From Kitasatospora sp. MAA19 (GTDB taxonomy: Bacteria; Actinomycetota; Actinomycetes; Streptomycetales; Streptomycetaceae), in contig NZ_JARXYZ010000019.1 in the NCBI RefSeq assembly GCF_029894125.1, positions 62,001 through 126,000 of the forward strand: a stretch of 64,000 nt of DNA. The letters run 5' to 3'. The position numbers and the translations under genes were made by a program. The notes below the pieces were generated by a model, which did no database searches, had not been told where the DNA came from, and saw nothing but the letters and a program-made list of their open reading frames with translations. Shown here piece by piece: positions 53,242-62,358 of this stretch (positions are counted from its first letter, which is position 1; each line of letters starts with the position of its first letter).

Positions 53242-54123
53242 GTGGCAGCAGCATCCTCACCCCGCCGCCGGCCCGTCGCCGTGCCGGTGGCGGCCCTCGC
53301 CGCCCTGGCCGTCCTCGTGGCGCTCGCGGCCCTGGCCCTCGGCCGCGCCACCCCCGGCGGGCTGCAGGACCACGGCGCCGCCCAGCCGGTGGCGCCGCCA
53401 CTGGTGGCCCAGCCGCTCTGGCCCGACCTGGCGGCCTCCCCGCCGCCACGGCCACCCGCCACCGGGGCCGGAACGGCCACGCAGGCGCCACCGCAGCCCG
53501 TCCCGGACGTGACCGTGCCCGGGCGCGACATCAGGACGGTCGACACCCGCGCCGTCCTCGCCAAGGACTCCACGGTGAGCCCGGAGGAGCGGCGCGCCCT
53601 GGACTCCTGCCCCGTCTGCGAGGTCCGCAGCCCGCAGTTCCGCGACCTCACCGGCGACGGGCGGGACGAACTGGTCGTCGCCGTCGCCACCCCCGGACCC
53701 GTGGTCCTGCACGTCTACATGCTGGCCGACGACCGGCTGCTGCCGATCCTCCAGGTCGAGGTGCTGAAGGGGTTCAGCGCCGCGACCGTCGGATCCGACC
53801 TGTGGCTCTACGAGCCGACCGGCGCGTTCGTCCGGACCAGCAGCCACTACCAGTGGGACGGCGTCCGGCTCGGCCTGCTGGAGCGGAAGGTCGAGGACAC
53901 CGGCCCGATCGCCGGCCCCGGCGGCGGAGCCGCGAACGGCAGCGCACAGACGCCCACCAGCACCCCCACCGCCGGCCCCGCCGTCTCCCCCGGCGCCCAC
54001 GCCCCCGTCGTGCCGAAGCCCGCCGCACCCGACGCGGGCTCCGGTGTGGTCGGCTCATCCCCCAAGGCCGGCGTCCCGGTCCCCGTCCGCCCGTCCTCGG
54101 CTCCCTCGGAAGCGAAGCCATGA
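53242..54123 (+). CDS. Membrane-anchored FG-GAP-like extracytoplasmic protein
   Basis: 293-residue protein with a basic start, a single helix (residues 11-33) and an extracytoplasmic part. CPVC at 123-126 may bind metal or form a disulfide. DLTGDGRDELVVAV at 135-148 matches FG-GAP/VCBS-type calcium-binding repeats. The C-terminal 80 residues are Pro/Ala/Ser-rich. Its stop overlaps the response-regulator start (ATGA), so it probably belongs to the sensory unit, perhaps as an accessory to the kinase. GTG start with AGGAGG 13 bases upstream. Confidence 0.65.
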   Translation: MAAASSPRRRPVAVPVAALAALAVLVALAALALGRATPGGLQDHGAAQPVAPPLVAQPLWPDLAASPPPRPPATGAGTATQAPPQPVPDVTVPGRDIRTVDTRAVLAKDSTVSPEERRALDSCPVCEVRSPQFRDLTGDGRDELVVAVATPGPVVLHVYMLADDRLLPILQVEVLKGFSAATVGSDLWLYEPTGAFVRTSSHYQWDGVRLGLLERKVEDTGPIAGPGGGAANGSAQTPTSTPTAGPAVSPGAHAPVVPKPAAPDAGSGVVGSSPKAGVPVPVRPSSAPSEAKP

Positions 54124-54926
54124 ACCCCGCAGCCGCGCCCGCCCACCCGCACATCCTGCTCGTCGAGGACGACGAGGTGATCCGGGAGGCCACCCGGATG
54201 GCCCTGGAGCGCTACGGCTTCCCGGTCACCACGGCGGCCGACGGCCTGGAGGGTCTGGAGGCCTTCCACGCCGTACGCCCCGACCTGCTCCTGCTGGACG
54301 TCATGCTGCCGCTCCTCGACGGGGTCGGCCTGTGCCGCCGGATCCGGGAGGAGAGCCAGCTGCCGATCCTGATGATGTCGGCGCGCACCGACCCGGTCGA
54401 CGTGGTGTCCGGTCTGGAGGCCGGGGCGGACGACTACGTGGTCAAGCCCTTCGAGAGCGCCGTGCTGGTCGCCCGGATCCGCACCGTGCTGCGCCGGGTC
54501 CGGGTGGTCCCGGCGGCCGAGCCCGCGCTGCCCGAGGAACCCGCGGCCCCCACCGGGCCGGCCGGCCCCGCCGCCGTCCCCGCGGCCCCGCCGTCCGCCA
54601 CCCCGTCCCCCTCCTCGGCCCCCGCGCCGTCCCCGGCGCTGCGCAGCTTCGACGGCATGCAGGTGGACACCGACAGCATGGAGGTGCGCGTCGACGGCCG
54701 CCTCGTCCCGCTCACTCCCACCGAGTTGCGGCTGCTGCTGGAGTTCACCGCCGCGCCCGGCATCGTGCTGGAGCGCTCCACCCTGCTGGAACGCGTCTGG
54801 GACTACGACTGGGGCGCCGACACCCGGGTGGTGGACGTCCACGTGCAGCGGCTGCGCGCCAAGATCGGCCCTGGCAGGATCGAGACCGTCCGCGGGTTCG
54901 GCTACAAGCTGCGGCGTCCGGCATGA
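54120..54926 (+). CDS. OmpR/PhoB family response regulator
   Basis: 268-residue transcription factor. The receiver domain (11-125) has acidic residues Glu16-Asp17-Asp18, phospho-acceptor Asp60 in LLLLDVMLP, MMSA near 85-88 and Lys109. A Pro/Ala-rich linker of about 50 residues (127-176) is unusually long. The winged helix (177-268) carries PLTPTELRLLLEF and VDVHVQRLRAKIG. It overlaps both neighbours, so the three genes are translationally coupled. Confidence 0.93.
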   Translation: MNPAAAPAHPHILLVEDDEVIREATRMALERYGFPVTTAADGLEGLEAFHAVRPDLLLLDVMLPLLDGVGLCRRIREESQLPILMMSARTDPVDVVSGLEAGADDYVVKPFESAVLVARIRTVLRRVRVVPAAEPALPEEPAAPTGPAGPAAVPAAPPSATPSPSSAPAPSPALRSFDGMQVDTDSMEVRVDGRLVPLTPTELRLLLEFTAAPGIVLERSTLLERVWDYDWGADTRVVDVHVQRLRAKIGPGRIETVRGFGYKLRRPA

Positions 54927-56134
54927 CCCTGCGCCGTCAGATCGCCACCGCCGTCGCCGCCATCGCCGTCCTGGTGGCGGTGGCCGTCGGCCTACTGGTC
55001 CACCAGGCGATGATCCGTCAGCACGTGGACCAGGCCCGCGCCGCCGCGCTCGCCGCCCTCAACTCGGCCGTGGACACCTACAAGCGGGGCGAGGTCACCG
55101 ACCGGTTCACCCTGGACGACCCGGCGCTGCCCACCGGGCTGCGCACGCTCGCGGCCGACGGCCGCGAGGGCTCGCTGCTCGCCGGCGGTCCACAGGGTGA
55201 GTCGATGTGGGCGGCCCGACCGGTCCAGACCGGGGTGCTCTCGGTCCGGGTGGACTTCACCCAGGACCGGCAGGCGATCGCCGACCTCGACCGGATCATC
55301 CTGATCACCGTCGTCGCGGCGGTCTTCACCACGGTCCTGGCCGGCGTACTGGTCGCCGACCGGATCAGCCACCGGCTGCGCACCGCGGCGACGGCCGCGC
55401 GCGGAATCGCCGCCGGGCGGACGGACACCCGGATCGGTGAGCTCGTCGACGGGCGGGACGAGGTCGCCGACCTCGCCGCCGCCGTCGACCTGATGTCCCG
55501 TACCCTGCACCGCCGGCTGGAGGACGAGCAGCGCTTCACCGCGGACGTCGCCCACGAGCTGCGCACCCCGCTCACCGGTCTGGTCACCGCGGCCGAACTG
55601 CTGCCGCCCGGCCGCCCCACCCAACTCGTCCAGAACCGGGTGCAGGCCCTGCGCTCGCTGGTCGAGGACCTGCTGGAGGTCTCCCGCCTCGACGCGGACG
55701 CCGAAACCCCGGACCTCGCCCCCGTCCCGCTGGAACGGGCGGTCCGCCGGACGGTCACCCTCACCGGCCTGGACGTCGACGTGGCCGTGGCCGCCGACCG
55801 CCAGGTCCGCACCGACCTCCGCCGCCTCGACCGGATCCTCGGCAACCTCCTGCTCAACGCCCACCGCCACGGCACCTCGCCGGTCGAACTCCACGTCGAC
55901 GGCCACCGGATCACCGTCCGCGACCACGGCCCCGGCTACCCCGAGGACCTCCTCGACCACGGCCCCCAGCGCTTCCGCACCAACGCCCCCGAACGCGGGC
56001 GCGGCCACGGCCTCGGCCTCACCATCGCCACCGGCCACGCCCGCGTCATCGGCGCCACCCTCACCTTCGCCAACCACCCCGCCGGCGGCGCCCTCGCCAC
56101 CCTCACCCTCCCCGACGAGCCGCCCCACCCCTGA
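54923..56134 (+). CDS. Two-component sensor histidine kinase
   Basis: 403-residue membrane kinase. Helices near 8-26 and 125-146 bracket an extracytoplasmic sensor of about 95 residues. HAMP is about 147-200, the HisKA phospho-site is His211 in FTADVAHELRTPLTGL, and the ATPase domain has NLLLNAHRHG, DHGPGYP and GRGHGLGLTIA. The segment AELLPPGRP is reminiscent of CseC-like streptomycete kinases; no sigE gene is nearby. Its start overlaps the response-regulator gene. A hairpin terminator follows. Confidence 0.93.
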   Translation: MTLRRQIATAVAAIAVLVAVAVGLLVHQAMIRQHVDQARAAALAALNSAVDTYKRGEVTDRFTLDDPALPTGLRTLAADGREGSLLAGGPQGESMWAARPVQTGVLSVRVDFTQDRQAIADLDRIILITVVAAVFTTVLAGVLVADRISHRLRTAATAARGIAAGRTDTRIGELVDGRDEVADLAAAVDLMSRTLHRRLEDEQRFTADVAHELRTPLTGLVTAAELLPPGRPTQLVQNRVQALRSLVEDLLEVSRLDADAETPDLAPVPLERAVRRTVTLTGLDVDVAVAADRQVRTDLRRLDRILGNLLLNAHRHGTSPVELHVDGHRITVRDHGPGYPEDLLDHGPQRFRTNAPERGRGHGLGLTIATGHARVIGATLTFANHPAGGALATLTLPDEPPHP

Positions 56135-56176
56135 CCCCGGCCGCCCCGCCCGGGCCAACCGTCCGCCCCGGCCGGG

Positions 56177-56210
56177 GCCGGGTGCCGGCTGCGGCCCGCC
56201 GGCACCCGGC
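56177..56210. terminator. 13-bp convergent hairpin terminator
   Basis: Arms 56177-56189 and 56198-56210 are fully complementary with an 8-nt loop, between the histidine kinase and the small secreted peptide gene. Confidence 0.8.
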
Positions 56211-56232
56211 GGACCGCCCGTGCGGTAGCCGC

Positions 56233-56469
56233 TCAGTCGTCGCTCGGCCGTACGACGCACGCCGAGTTCGCGAGCATCGACCCGAAGCCGCCGAGCAGCG
56301 AGGAGACGACGCCCTTGCAGGCCGCGGCCTCCTGCGGCGTCTTGGGACCGTCGGCGGCGCTGGCCGGCTGGGCGCGGGCGAGCGGCGCGACCAGCAGCAG
56401 TGCGCAGCATGCCGCGCCCAGTGCGGACTTCTTCGTGGAAGACAGCGAACCGGACAGCGGGAAGGACAT
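56233..56469 (-). CDS. Small secreted cysteine-pair peptide
   Basis: 78-residue protein with a Sec signal peptide (SALGAACCALLLVAPLARAQ, cleavage near ASA) leaving a mature peptide of about 40 residues. It holds two cysteines around a hydrophobic middle (VVSSLLGGFGSMLANSA), ending VVRPSDD. Function unknown. AAGGGG lies just upstream of the ATG at 56469; a longer frame has no signal peptide. Confidence 0.6.
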   Translation of the reverse strand: MSFPLSGSLSSTKKSALGAACCALLLVAPLARAQPASAADGPKTPQEAAACKGVVSSLLGGFGSMLANSACVVRPSDD

Positions 56470-56734
56470 GGGTGCCCCTTCGGAGGAGGTGGGATTCGGC
56501 GGAAAGCCGAGCCATCCGTATCCGAAGGGGCTCCGGCGCTCACGGATTCTGCGCCATCCGTGAGCGTGTCCGATGCCGCCGATCACGTGCGATCGGCGGC
56601 CACGCCCCGATCAGCCGTCCCGCCGACCCGTCCCGCCCGGTGAGCTTCAGCCCCCGGCCCGCCGCCGACCCGGTCATTCGTGCGTTCACGATCGCGTAAC
56701 CGGCCGGAAGCGCGACGTCGGTAGCGTCGCCCGC

Positions 56735-57436
56735 ATGACGGCATCACGCACTCGCCCCGAACGGCTCTGGCACCGGCCTTTCCGCAGGTCCGACCGCAGG
56801 TGCGCGGCGCCCGACGGCCAGGCCACCCGGCTGCCCGCGCTCATCGGGGGCCCGGTCCGGAGCGCCCGCCCGCACCCGCCGGTCGACCGGTCGCGGGCCG
56901 CGGCCGAGCCGGGCCGGGAGGTGCCGTCCCTGCTCTCGGTGGACGGAACGGAGCTGGTGCTGCGCCCCGCCGGGCCGACCGACCGGGCCGAGGCCCTGGC
57001 GATGCACGGCCGCTGCTCCCCCGCCTCGCTGCGGCTGCGCTACCACGGGCCGGTCCGCGACGCCGGCCGCTACCTGGACCACCTGCTGGACGCCCGGCAC
57101 GGCCACAGCCTCGCCGTGACGGCCGCCGACGGGCGGATCGTCGCCCTCGGGCACCTGATGTGGGACGGCGGCGAGGCGGAGCTGGCGGTGCTGGTCGAGG
57201 ACGCCTGGCAGCGGCGCGGGCTCGGGCCGGAGCTGCTGCGGCGGCTGTCGACGGCGGCCCGGGCGGCCGGCGTGGGCTCGGTGTACGCGGTGACGCACGC
57301 CTCGAACACCGGGCTGATCGCCGCGATGCGCCGGCTGGCCGCGCCGCTGGACTTCCACCCCGAGGACGGCACGCTGGTGATCACCGCCACGCTGGCCTCG
57401 GGCGAGCCGACCGCCTGCGCCCGTCCGAGCCGCTGA
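56735..57436 (+). CDS. GNAT family N-acetyltransferase
   Basis: 233-residue acetyltransferase with a 70-residue basic N-terminal extension. The GNAT core starts GTELVLRPAGPTDRAEALAM; motif A is VEDAWQRRGLGPELLRRLS, and the late HASNTGLIAAMRRLAAPLDF is typical. Substrate unknown. TAGCGT at 56722-56727 lies 7 bases before the ATG and no Shine-Dalgarno sequence is visible, so the message is probably leaderless. Confidence 0.82.
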   Translation: MTASRTRPERLWHRPFRRSDRRCAAPDGQATRLPALIGGPVRSARPHPPVDRSRAAAEPGREVPSLLSVDGTELVLRPAGPTDRAEALAMHGRCSPASLRLRYHGPVRDAGRYLDHLLDARHGHSLAVTAADGRIVALGHLMWDGGEAELAVLVEDAWQRRGLGPELLRRLSTAARAAGVGSVYAVTHASNTGLIAAMRRLAAPLDFHPEDGTLVITATLASGEPTACARPSR

Positions 57437-57739
57437 TCCCGGGCGGCCGATCCCGAACGGCCGATCCGGGTAGCTGATCAGTTCTTCACCACACTCTTAC
57501 CAGGGAACCCGGCGGCGCCGGTGAGCGTCCCAAGCGGCAACGGTCCCCTCCGTACACCGCCTTCCCCCACGGGCCGTCAGAGCGCCCGTGGCGGCGCCTT
57601 CGGCCGCGTCGCAGCAGGCGGCGTGGGGTCCGGATCGTCGAGCCGGGCGGCGGAGTCGGTAGGCTGGCCCCGTCCCCGCCGCCCGACGGCCCGTTAATCC
57701 GGACCCGGGTGGTGCCGCAGCAAGGAGGAACCACTGAGC
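57437..57739. other. Intergenic region upstream of murT
   Basis: 303 bases without a supported gene. A TAGGCT element near 57659-57664 is the best -10 candidate for murT. Confidence 0.4.
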
Positions 57740-59002
57740 ATGGCAGGCACCGAATCGGAGCCCACAGGCGCACGCGACGCCTCGCTGCCGGCCCGCGCCA
57801 AGATCGCGGTCACCGCCGGCCGGGTGGCCGCCGCCGTGTCCCGCAAGGCCGGACGCGGAAGCGGCTCGGTGATCGGCGGCAAGGTCGCCCTCAGGCTCGA
57901 CCCCGACCTGCTCGGCACCCTCGCCGACCACCTCGACGTCATCCTGGTCAGCGCCACCAACGGCAAGACCACCACCACCCGCCTGATCGCCGAGGCGCTG
58001 CGCGCCGCCGGTCCGGTGGTCTCCAACGCCCTGGGCGCGAACATGCCGGCCGGCATCACCTCCGCCCTGGCCGGCGGCTCGGACGCCCGCTTCGGCGTGA
58101 TCGAGGTCGACGAGAAGTACCTGGCGACGGTCGCCCGCGACACCCGCCCCAAGGCGATCGCCCTGCTCAACCTCTCCCGCGACCAGCTCGACCGCGCCGC
58201 CGAGACGCGGATGATGGCCGAGAAGTGGCGCGAGGGCCTGCAGGACACCGAGGCCGTGGTCATCGCCAACGCCGACGACCCGCTGGTGACCTGGGCCGCC
58301 TCCTCCTGCAAGAAGGTGGTCTGGGTGGCCGCCGGACAGGCGTGGAAGGAGGACGCCTGGTCCTGCCCCGCCTGCGGCGGTGTGATGCAGCGCCCCGGCG
58401 AGGACTGGTTCTGCCAGGACTGCGGCTTCCGCCGCCCCAACCCGCACTGGGCGCTCCAGGGCACGCACGTGATCGACCCGCAGCGCGGCGCCTGGCCGAT
58501 CCAGCTCCAGCTGCCCGGCCGGGCCAACCTGGCCAACGCCACCAGCTCGGCCGCCGTCGCCGCCGTGTTCGGGGTCTCCCCGCAGGTCGCGCTAGAGCGG
58601 ATGCGCTCGGTGACGGCCGTGGCCGGCCGCTACGACGTGGTCCAGTACCAGGGGCGGGACATAAGGCTGCTGCTGGCCAAGAACCCGGCCGGCTGGCTGG
58701 AGACCTTCTCGCTGATCGACGGCCCGCCCGCGCCGGTGATCCTGTCCGTCAACGCCCTCGACGCCGACGGCACCGACACGTCCTGGCTGTGGGACGTCGA
58801 CTACGAGCGCCTCGCCGGGCACCCGGTGTTCGTGATGGGGCAGCGCAAGCTGGACCTGGCCGTCCGCCTGGAGGTCGCCGGGCTGCAGTTCCACGTGGTG
58901 GACACGCTGGAGCAGGCCGTCCGGATGGCCCCGCCCGGCCGGATCGAGGCCATCGCCAACTACACCGCCTTCCAGCAGCTGCGGAAGGTCGTGGCCGGCT
59001 GA
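57740..59002 (+). CDS. murT: Lipid II isoglutaminyl synthase subunit MurT (Mur ligase family)
   Basis: 420-residue Mur-ligase-like ATPase that activates the alpha-carboxylate of D-glutamate in lipid II so that the GatD subunit can supply ammonia. ATP loop SATNGKTTTTRLIAEALRAA is near 71-90, a zinc ribbon insert has CPACGG and CQDCGF near 208-232, and the C-terminal DUF1727-type domain follows. AAGGAGG precedes the ATG. GatD follows after 55 bases, the normal pairing in actinobacteria and firmicutes. Confidence 0.93.
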   Translation: MAGTESEPTGARDASLPARAKIAVTAGRVAAAVSRKAGRGSGSVIGGKVALRLDPDLLGTLADHLDVILVSATNGKTTTTRLIAEALRAAGPVVSNALGANMPAGITSALAGGSDARFGVIEVDEKYLATVARDTRPKAIALLNLSRDQLDRAAETRMMAEKWREGLQDTEAVVIANADDPLVTWAASSCKKVVWVAAGQAWKEDAWSCPACGGVMQRPGEDWFCQDCGFRRPNPHWALQGTHVIDPQRGAWPIQLQLPGRANLANATSSAAVAAVFGVSPQVALERMRSVTAVAGRYDVVQYQGRDIRLLLAKNPAGWLETFSLIDGPPAPVILSVNALDADGTDTSWLWDVDYERLAGHPVFVMGQRKLDLAVRLEVAGLQFHVVDTLEQAVRMAPPGRIEAIANYTAFQQLRKVVAG

Positions 59003-59057
59003 TGCCGCGCCCGCAGCCCCCCATGACCCCCCTGATCGTGATGGAAGGCCTTCGAGG

Positions 59058-59786
59058 ATGAGTGAGAGCAGCCTGCGCGTGGTCTGGGTCTACCCGGACC
59101 TGCTCAGCACCTACGGCGACCGCGGCAACGCCCTGGTCGTGGAGCGCCGGGCCCGCCAGCGCCACCTCAACGTGACCCGGATCGACGTCCGCTCCGACCA
59201 GGCGATCCCCACCAGCGGCGACATCTACCTGATCGGCGGCGGCGAGGACCGTCCGCAGCGGCTGGCCGCCGAGCGGCTGCGGGCCGACACCGGCCTGATC
59301 CGGGCATCCGAGAACGGCGCGATCATCTTCGGCGTCTGCGCGGGCTTCCAGATCATGGGCCACGAGTTCGTCAACGACCTGGGCGAGCGCGAGCCGGGCC
59401 TGGGCCTGCTCGACGTCTGGACCACCCGCGGCGACGGCGCCCGGTGCGTCGGCGACGTGCTGGCCGACGTGGACCCGCGGCTCGGCCTGCCGCAGCTGAC
59501 CGGCTTCGAGAACCACCAGGGCGTCACCCACCTCGGCCAGGGCGTCGCGCCGCTGGCCACCGTCACCGCGGGCCGGGGCAACGGCACCGGCGACGGCACC
59601 GAGGGCGCCTGGCGGGACACCGTCTTCGGCACCTACCTGCACGGCCCGGTGCTGGCCCGCAACCCCGCCGTGGCCGACATGCTGATCAAGCTGGCGCTGG
59701 ACGTCAACGCCCTGCCGCCGGCCGACACCACCTGGTACGACGCGCTGCGCGCCGAGCGCATCGCCGCCACGACGCGCCCCGCGTAG
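59058..59786 (+). CDS. gatD: Lipid II isoglutaminyl synthase glutaminase subunit GatD
   Basis: 242-residue class I (CobB/CobQ-like) glutamine amidotransferase supplying ammonia to MurT. The nucleophile is Cys94 in IIFGVCAGFQIMG, and a catalytic His is in TYLHGPVLARNP. The N-terminus YPDLLSTYGDRGNALVVERR is a hallmark. GGAAGG lies upstream of the ATG. Ends at an inverted repeat around 59786-59857. Confidence 0.93.
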   Translation: MSESSLRVVWVYPDLLSTYGDRGNALVVERRARQRHLNVTRIDVRSDQAIPTSGDIYLIGGGEDRPQRLAAERLRADTGLIRASENGAIIFGVCAGFQIMGHEFVNDLGEREPGLGLLDVWTTRGDGARCVGDVLADVDPRLGLPQLTGFENHQGVTHLGQGVAPLATVTAGRGNGTGDGTEGAWRDTVFGTYLHGPVLARNPAVADMLIKLALDVNALPPADTTWYDALRAERIAATTRPA

Positions 59787-60140
59787 TACGTCCGCACGCC
59801 CTGAGGGGCGGGTGCCCGCGATGCGGTCACCCGCTCCAAGGGCGGCCCCGGACGTACCACAATGGGGCTGCCTACTGCACACCCTCCTCGGCAGCAGGCT
59901 GCACCTCCGCGCGGGGGCGCCGACGGCGCCGCTCCCGCGTCGGCTCCTGCCCGGCCGGACCAGGGGCCGTATGCTCGACTTCGCGGCCGTTTCCGGACGT
60001 TCTGTCCGGATCGGCCGGTCCTTCATCCCGCGGCCACCTCCCCGCCACTCCGGCGAGGGAGCGCCCCGCTACGGTGACGGCTCGTCGTCCCAGCCTGTAG
60101 TCCGGCCGTTCCTCGGTTCTGCTCGGGAGTTGCAAAGCTA
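59787..60140. other. Intergenic region between gatD and pfkA
   Basis: 354 bases without a supported gene. GTACGTCCG (59786-59794) and CGGACGTAC (59849-59857) form a wide inverted repeat that may end the gatD transcript. TATGCT at 59970-59975 is a weak -10 candidate for pfkA. The rest is featureless. Confidence 0.45.
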
Positions 60141-61166
60141 ATGCGTATCGGAGTGCTGACCAGCGGCGGTGACTGCCCCGGCCTGAACGCGGTGATCCGT
60201 TCCGTGGTCCACCGGGGGGTGGTCGACCACGGCGACGAGATCATCGGTTTCCAGGACGGTTGGCGCGGTCTTCTGGAGGGCGTCCACCGACCGCTCACCC
60301 TCGACTCGGTGAGCGGCATCCTGGCCCAGGGCGGCACGATCCTCGGCTCCTCCCGGGTCCAGCCGAGCCACCTGCGCGACGGCGTCGAGCGCGCCAAGCA
60401 GCTGTGCGCGGACCTCGGCATCGACGCGGTCATCCCGATCGGCGGCGAGGGCACCCTGAAGGCCGCCAAGCTGATGAGCGACGCCGGACTGCCGGTGGTC
60501 GGGGTCCCGAAGACCATCGACAACGACATCGCCGCCACCGACGTGACCTTCGGCTTCGACACCGCCGTCTCGGTCGCCACCGACGCGCTGGACCGGCTGA
60601 AGACCACCGCCGAGTCCCACCAGCGGGTCATGGTCGTCGAGGTCATGGGCCGACACACCGGCTGGATCGCGCTCAACGCGGGCATGGCGGCCGGTGCGCA
60701 CGCCATCGTCGTCCCGGAGCGGCCGTTCCACATCGACAAGCTGACCGCCGTCGTCCGCGAGCGCTTCGACCGGCAGAAGAAGTTCGCCATCGTGGTCTGC
60801 GCCGAAGGCGCCAAGCCCGAACCCGGCACCATGCACTGGGAGGAGGGCACCAAGGACATCTACGGCCACGAGCGGTTCACCGGCATCGCCACCCAGCTCT
60901 CCCGCGAACTGGAGCACCGGCTCGGCAAGGAGGCCCGCCCGGTGATCCTCGGCCACACCCAGCGCGGCGGCACCCCGACCGCGTACGACCGGGTGCTCGC
61001 CACCCGCTTCGGCTGGCACGCCGTCGAAGCCGTCCACAAGGGCGCCTTCGGGCACATCACCGCGCTGCAGGGCACCAACATCAACCTGGTGCCGCTGGCC
61101 GAGGCGGTCGCCGAGCTGAAGACCGTCCCGCAGGACCGCTACCTGGAGGCGGAGACGGTCCTCTGA
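60141..61166 (+). CDS. pfkA: 6-phosphofructokinase
   Basis: 341-residue glycolytic kinase phosphorylating fructose-6-phosphate. The N-terminal nucleotide loop is TSGGDCPGLNAVIRS, GGEGT at 101-105 lies in the active site, and the catalytic base Asp127 is in PKTIDNDI. VEVMGRHTGWIALNAGMAAG and GHTQRGGTPTAYDR bind the sugar phosphate. These features fit the actinobacterial group III enzymes, normally ATP-dependent. GGGAG lies 11 bases before the ATG. A strong terminator follows. Confidence 0.95.
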   Translation: MRIGVLTSGGDCPGLNAVIRSVVHRGVVDHGDEIIGFQDGWRGLLEGVHRPLTLDSVSGILAQGGTILGSSRVQPSHLRDGVERAKQLCADLGIDAVIPIGGEGTLKAAKLMSDAGLPVVGVPKTIDNDIAATDVTFGFDTAVSVATDALDRLKTTAESHQRVMVVEVMGRHTGWIALNAGMAAGAHAIVVPERPFHIDKLTAVVRERFDRQKKFAIVVCAEGAKPEPGTMHWEEGTKDIYGHERFTGIATQLSRELEHRLGKEARPVILGHTQRGGTPTAYDRVLATRFGWHAVEAVHKGAFGHITALQGTNINLVPLAEAVAELKTVPQDRYLEAETVL

Positions 61167-61184
61167 CCCCTCTCCCCCACGTCG

Positions 61185-61220
61185 AGGGCCCCCGAACCCG
61201 TGCCGGTTCGGGGGCCCTCG
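61185..61220 (+). terminator. 15-bp hairpin terminator after pfkA
   Basis: GAGGGCCCCCGAACC (61185-61199) pairs with GGTTCGGGGGCCCTC (61206-61220) around a 6-nt loop. Confidence 0.85.
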
Positions 61221-61295
61221 TGCGTCTGACGGGCGCCCGGGCGACGGCCCGGCTAGCGTGGCCGGTGGAGCGGACCACTCGCGGAAGGGCAGTCG

Positions 61296-62291
61296 ATGGA
61301 GATCCTCGCGTACGGGGTGCAGGCCGACGAACGGCCGCTGCTGGAACAGGCCTTCGCCCGCCGGCACGGGCTGCGCTGCCTGAGCATGTTCCTCAACCAC
61401 GACACCGCCCCGCTCGCCGCCGGCTACCCCGCCGTCAGCAGCAGCGTCAACGCCGTCCTGGACGCCGATACGCTCGCGGTCCTCGCCGCCGGCGGCACCA
61501 AGCTGATCGCCCAGCGCTCCACCGGGTTCAACAACATCGACCTCGACGCGGCCGCCGAACTCGGCCTCACCGTCGCCCGGGTGTCGTACTACAGCCCCTA
61601 CGCCGTGGCCGAGCACGCCTGGGCGCTGGCCCTGGCCGTCAACCGCCGGATCGTCCGGGCCGCCGGGCGCAGCCGCGAGTTCGACTTCCGCCTCGACGGG
61701 CTGCTGGGGCGGGACGTGCACGGGATGACCGTCGGGGTGATCGGCACCGGCAAGATCGGCGAGTGCTTCACCCGGATCGCGGCCGGCTTCGGCACCGAAC
61801 TGCTCGGCTGGGACATCGCGGAGAACCCGGCCTGCGTCGACCTCGGCATGACCTACACCGAACTGCCCGAACTCCTCACCCGCGCCGACCTGGTGAGCCT
61901 GCACGTCCCGCTCGTCCCGGCCACCCACCACCTGATCGACGCCGCCGCGCTGGCCCGGATGAAGGACGACGCGATCCTCGTCAACTCCAGCCGCGGGGGC
62001 CTGATCGACAGCGCGGCCCTCGTCGAGGCCCTGCGCGCCGGCCGCCTCTCCGGCGTCGGCCTCGACGTGTACGAGGAGGAGACCGGCGTCTTCTTCACGG
62101 ACCGCTCCATCCAGGGCATCACCGACGACGTCCTCGCCCGCCTCGTCACCTTCCCGCAGGTCCTGGTCACCTCCCACCAGGCCTACTTCACCCGCACCGC
62201 CGTCGGCCAGATCATCGACGCCACCGCCCGCAACATCGACGACTTCGCCGCCGGCCGCACCAACGAGAACACCCTCGTCCCGACGAACTGA
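61296..62291 (+). CDS. ldhA: D-lactate dehydrogenase (2-hydroxyacid dehydrogenase)
   Basis: 331-residue NADH-dependent enzyme of the D-isomer family, closest to fermentative D-lactate dehydrogenase. Substrate-side motif RSTGFNNIDL, NAD loop MTVGVIGTGKIGECFT, the characteristic NSSRGGLIDSAALVEALRAG with RSxR-type Arg, and catalytic His in TSHQAYFT are present. Complete in length. AAGGGC lies upstream of the ATG. Own transcription unit after the pfkA terminator. Confidence 0.92.
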   Translation: MEILAYGVQADERPLLEQAFARRHGLRCLSMFLNHDTAPLAAGYPAVSSSVNAVLDADTLAVLAAGGTKLIAQRSTGFNNIDLDAAAELGLTVARVSYYSPYAVAEHAWALALAVNRRIVRAAGRSREFDFRLDGLLGRDVHGMTVGVIGTGKIGECFTRIAAGFGTELLGWDIAENPACVDLGMTYTELPELLTRADLVSLHVPLVPATHHLIDAAALARMKDDAILVNSSRGGLIDSAALVEALRAGRLSGVGLDVYEEETGVFFTDRSIQGITDDVLARLVTFPQVLVTSHQAYFTRTAVGQIIDATARNIDDFAAGRTNENTLVPTN

Positions 62292-62358
62292 CCCCACAAG
62301 AAGCCCGACCGTCCTGGGCGTCCATGAGCGTCCTTCCGGCTCCGCTGATTGGCAACCC

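Noticed and set aside
53242..56134. A true sigE-cseABC cell-envelope operon
   Set aside because: No ECF sigma gene precedes it and the first protein lacks a lipobox, so only a resemblance of the kinase to CseC-like proteins is noted.
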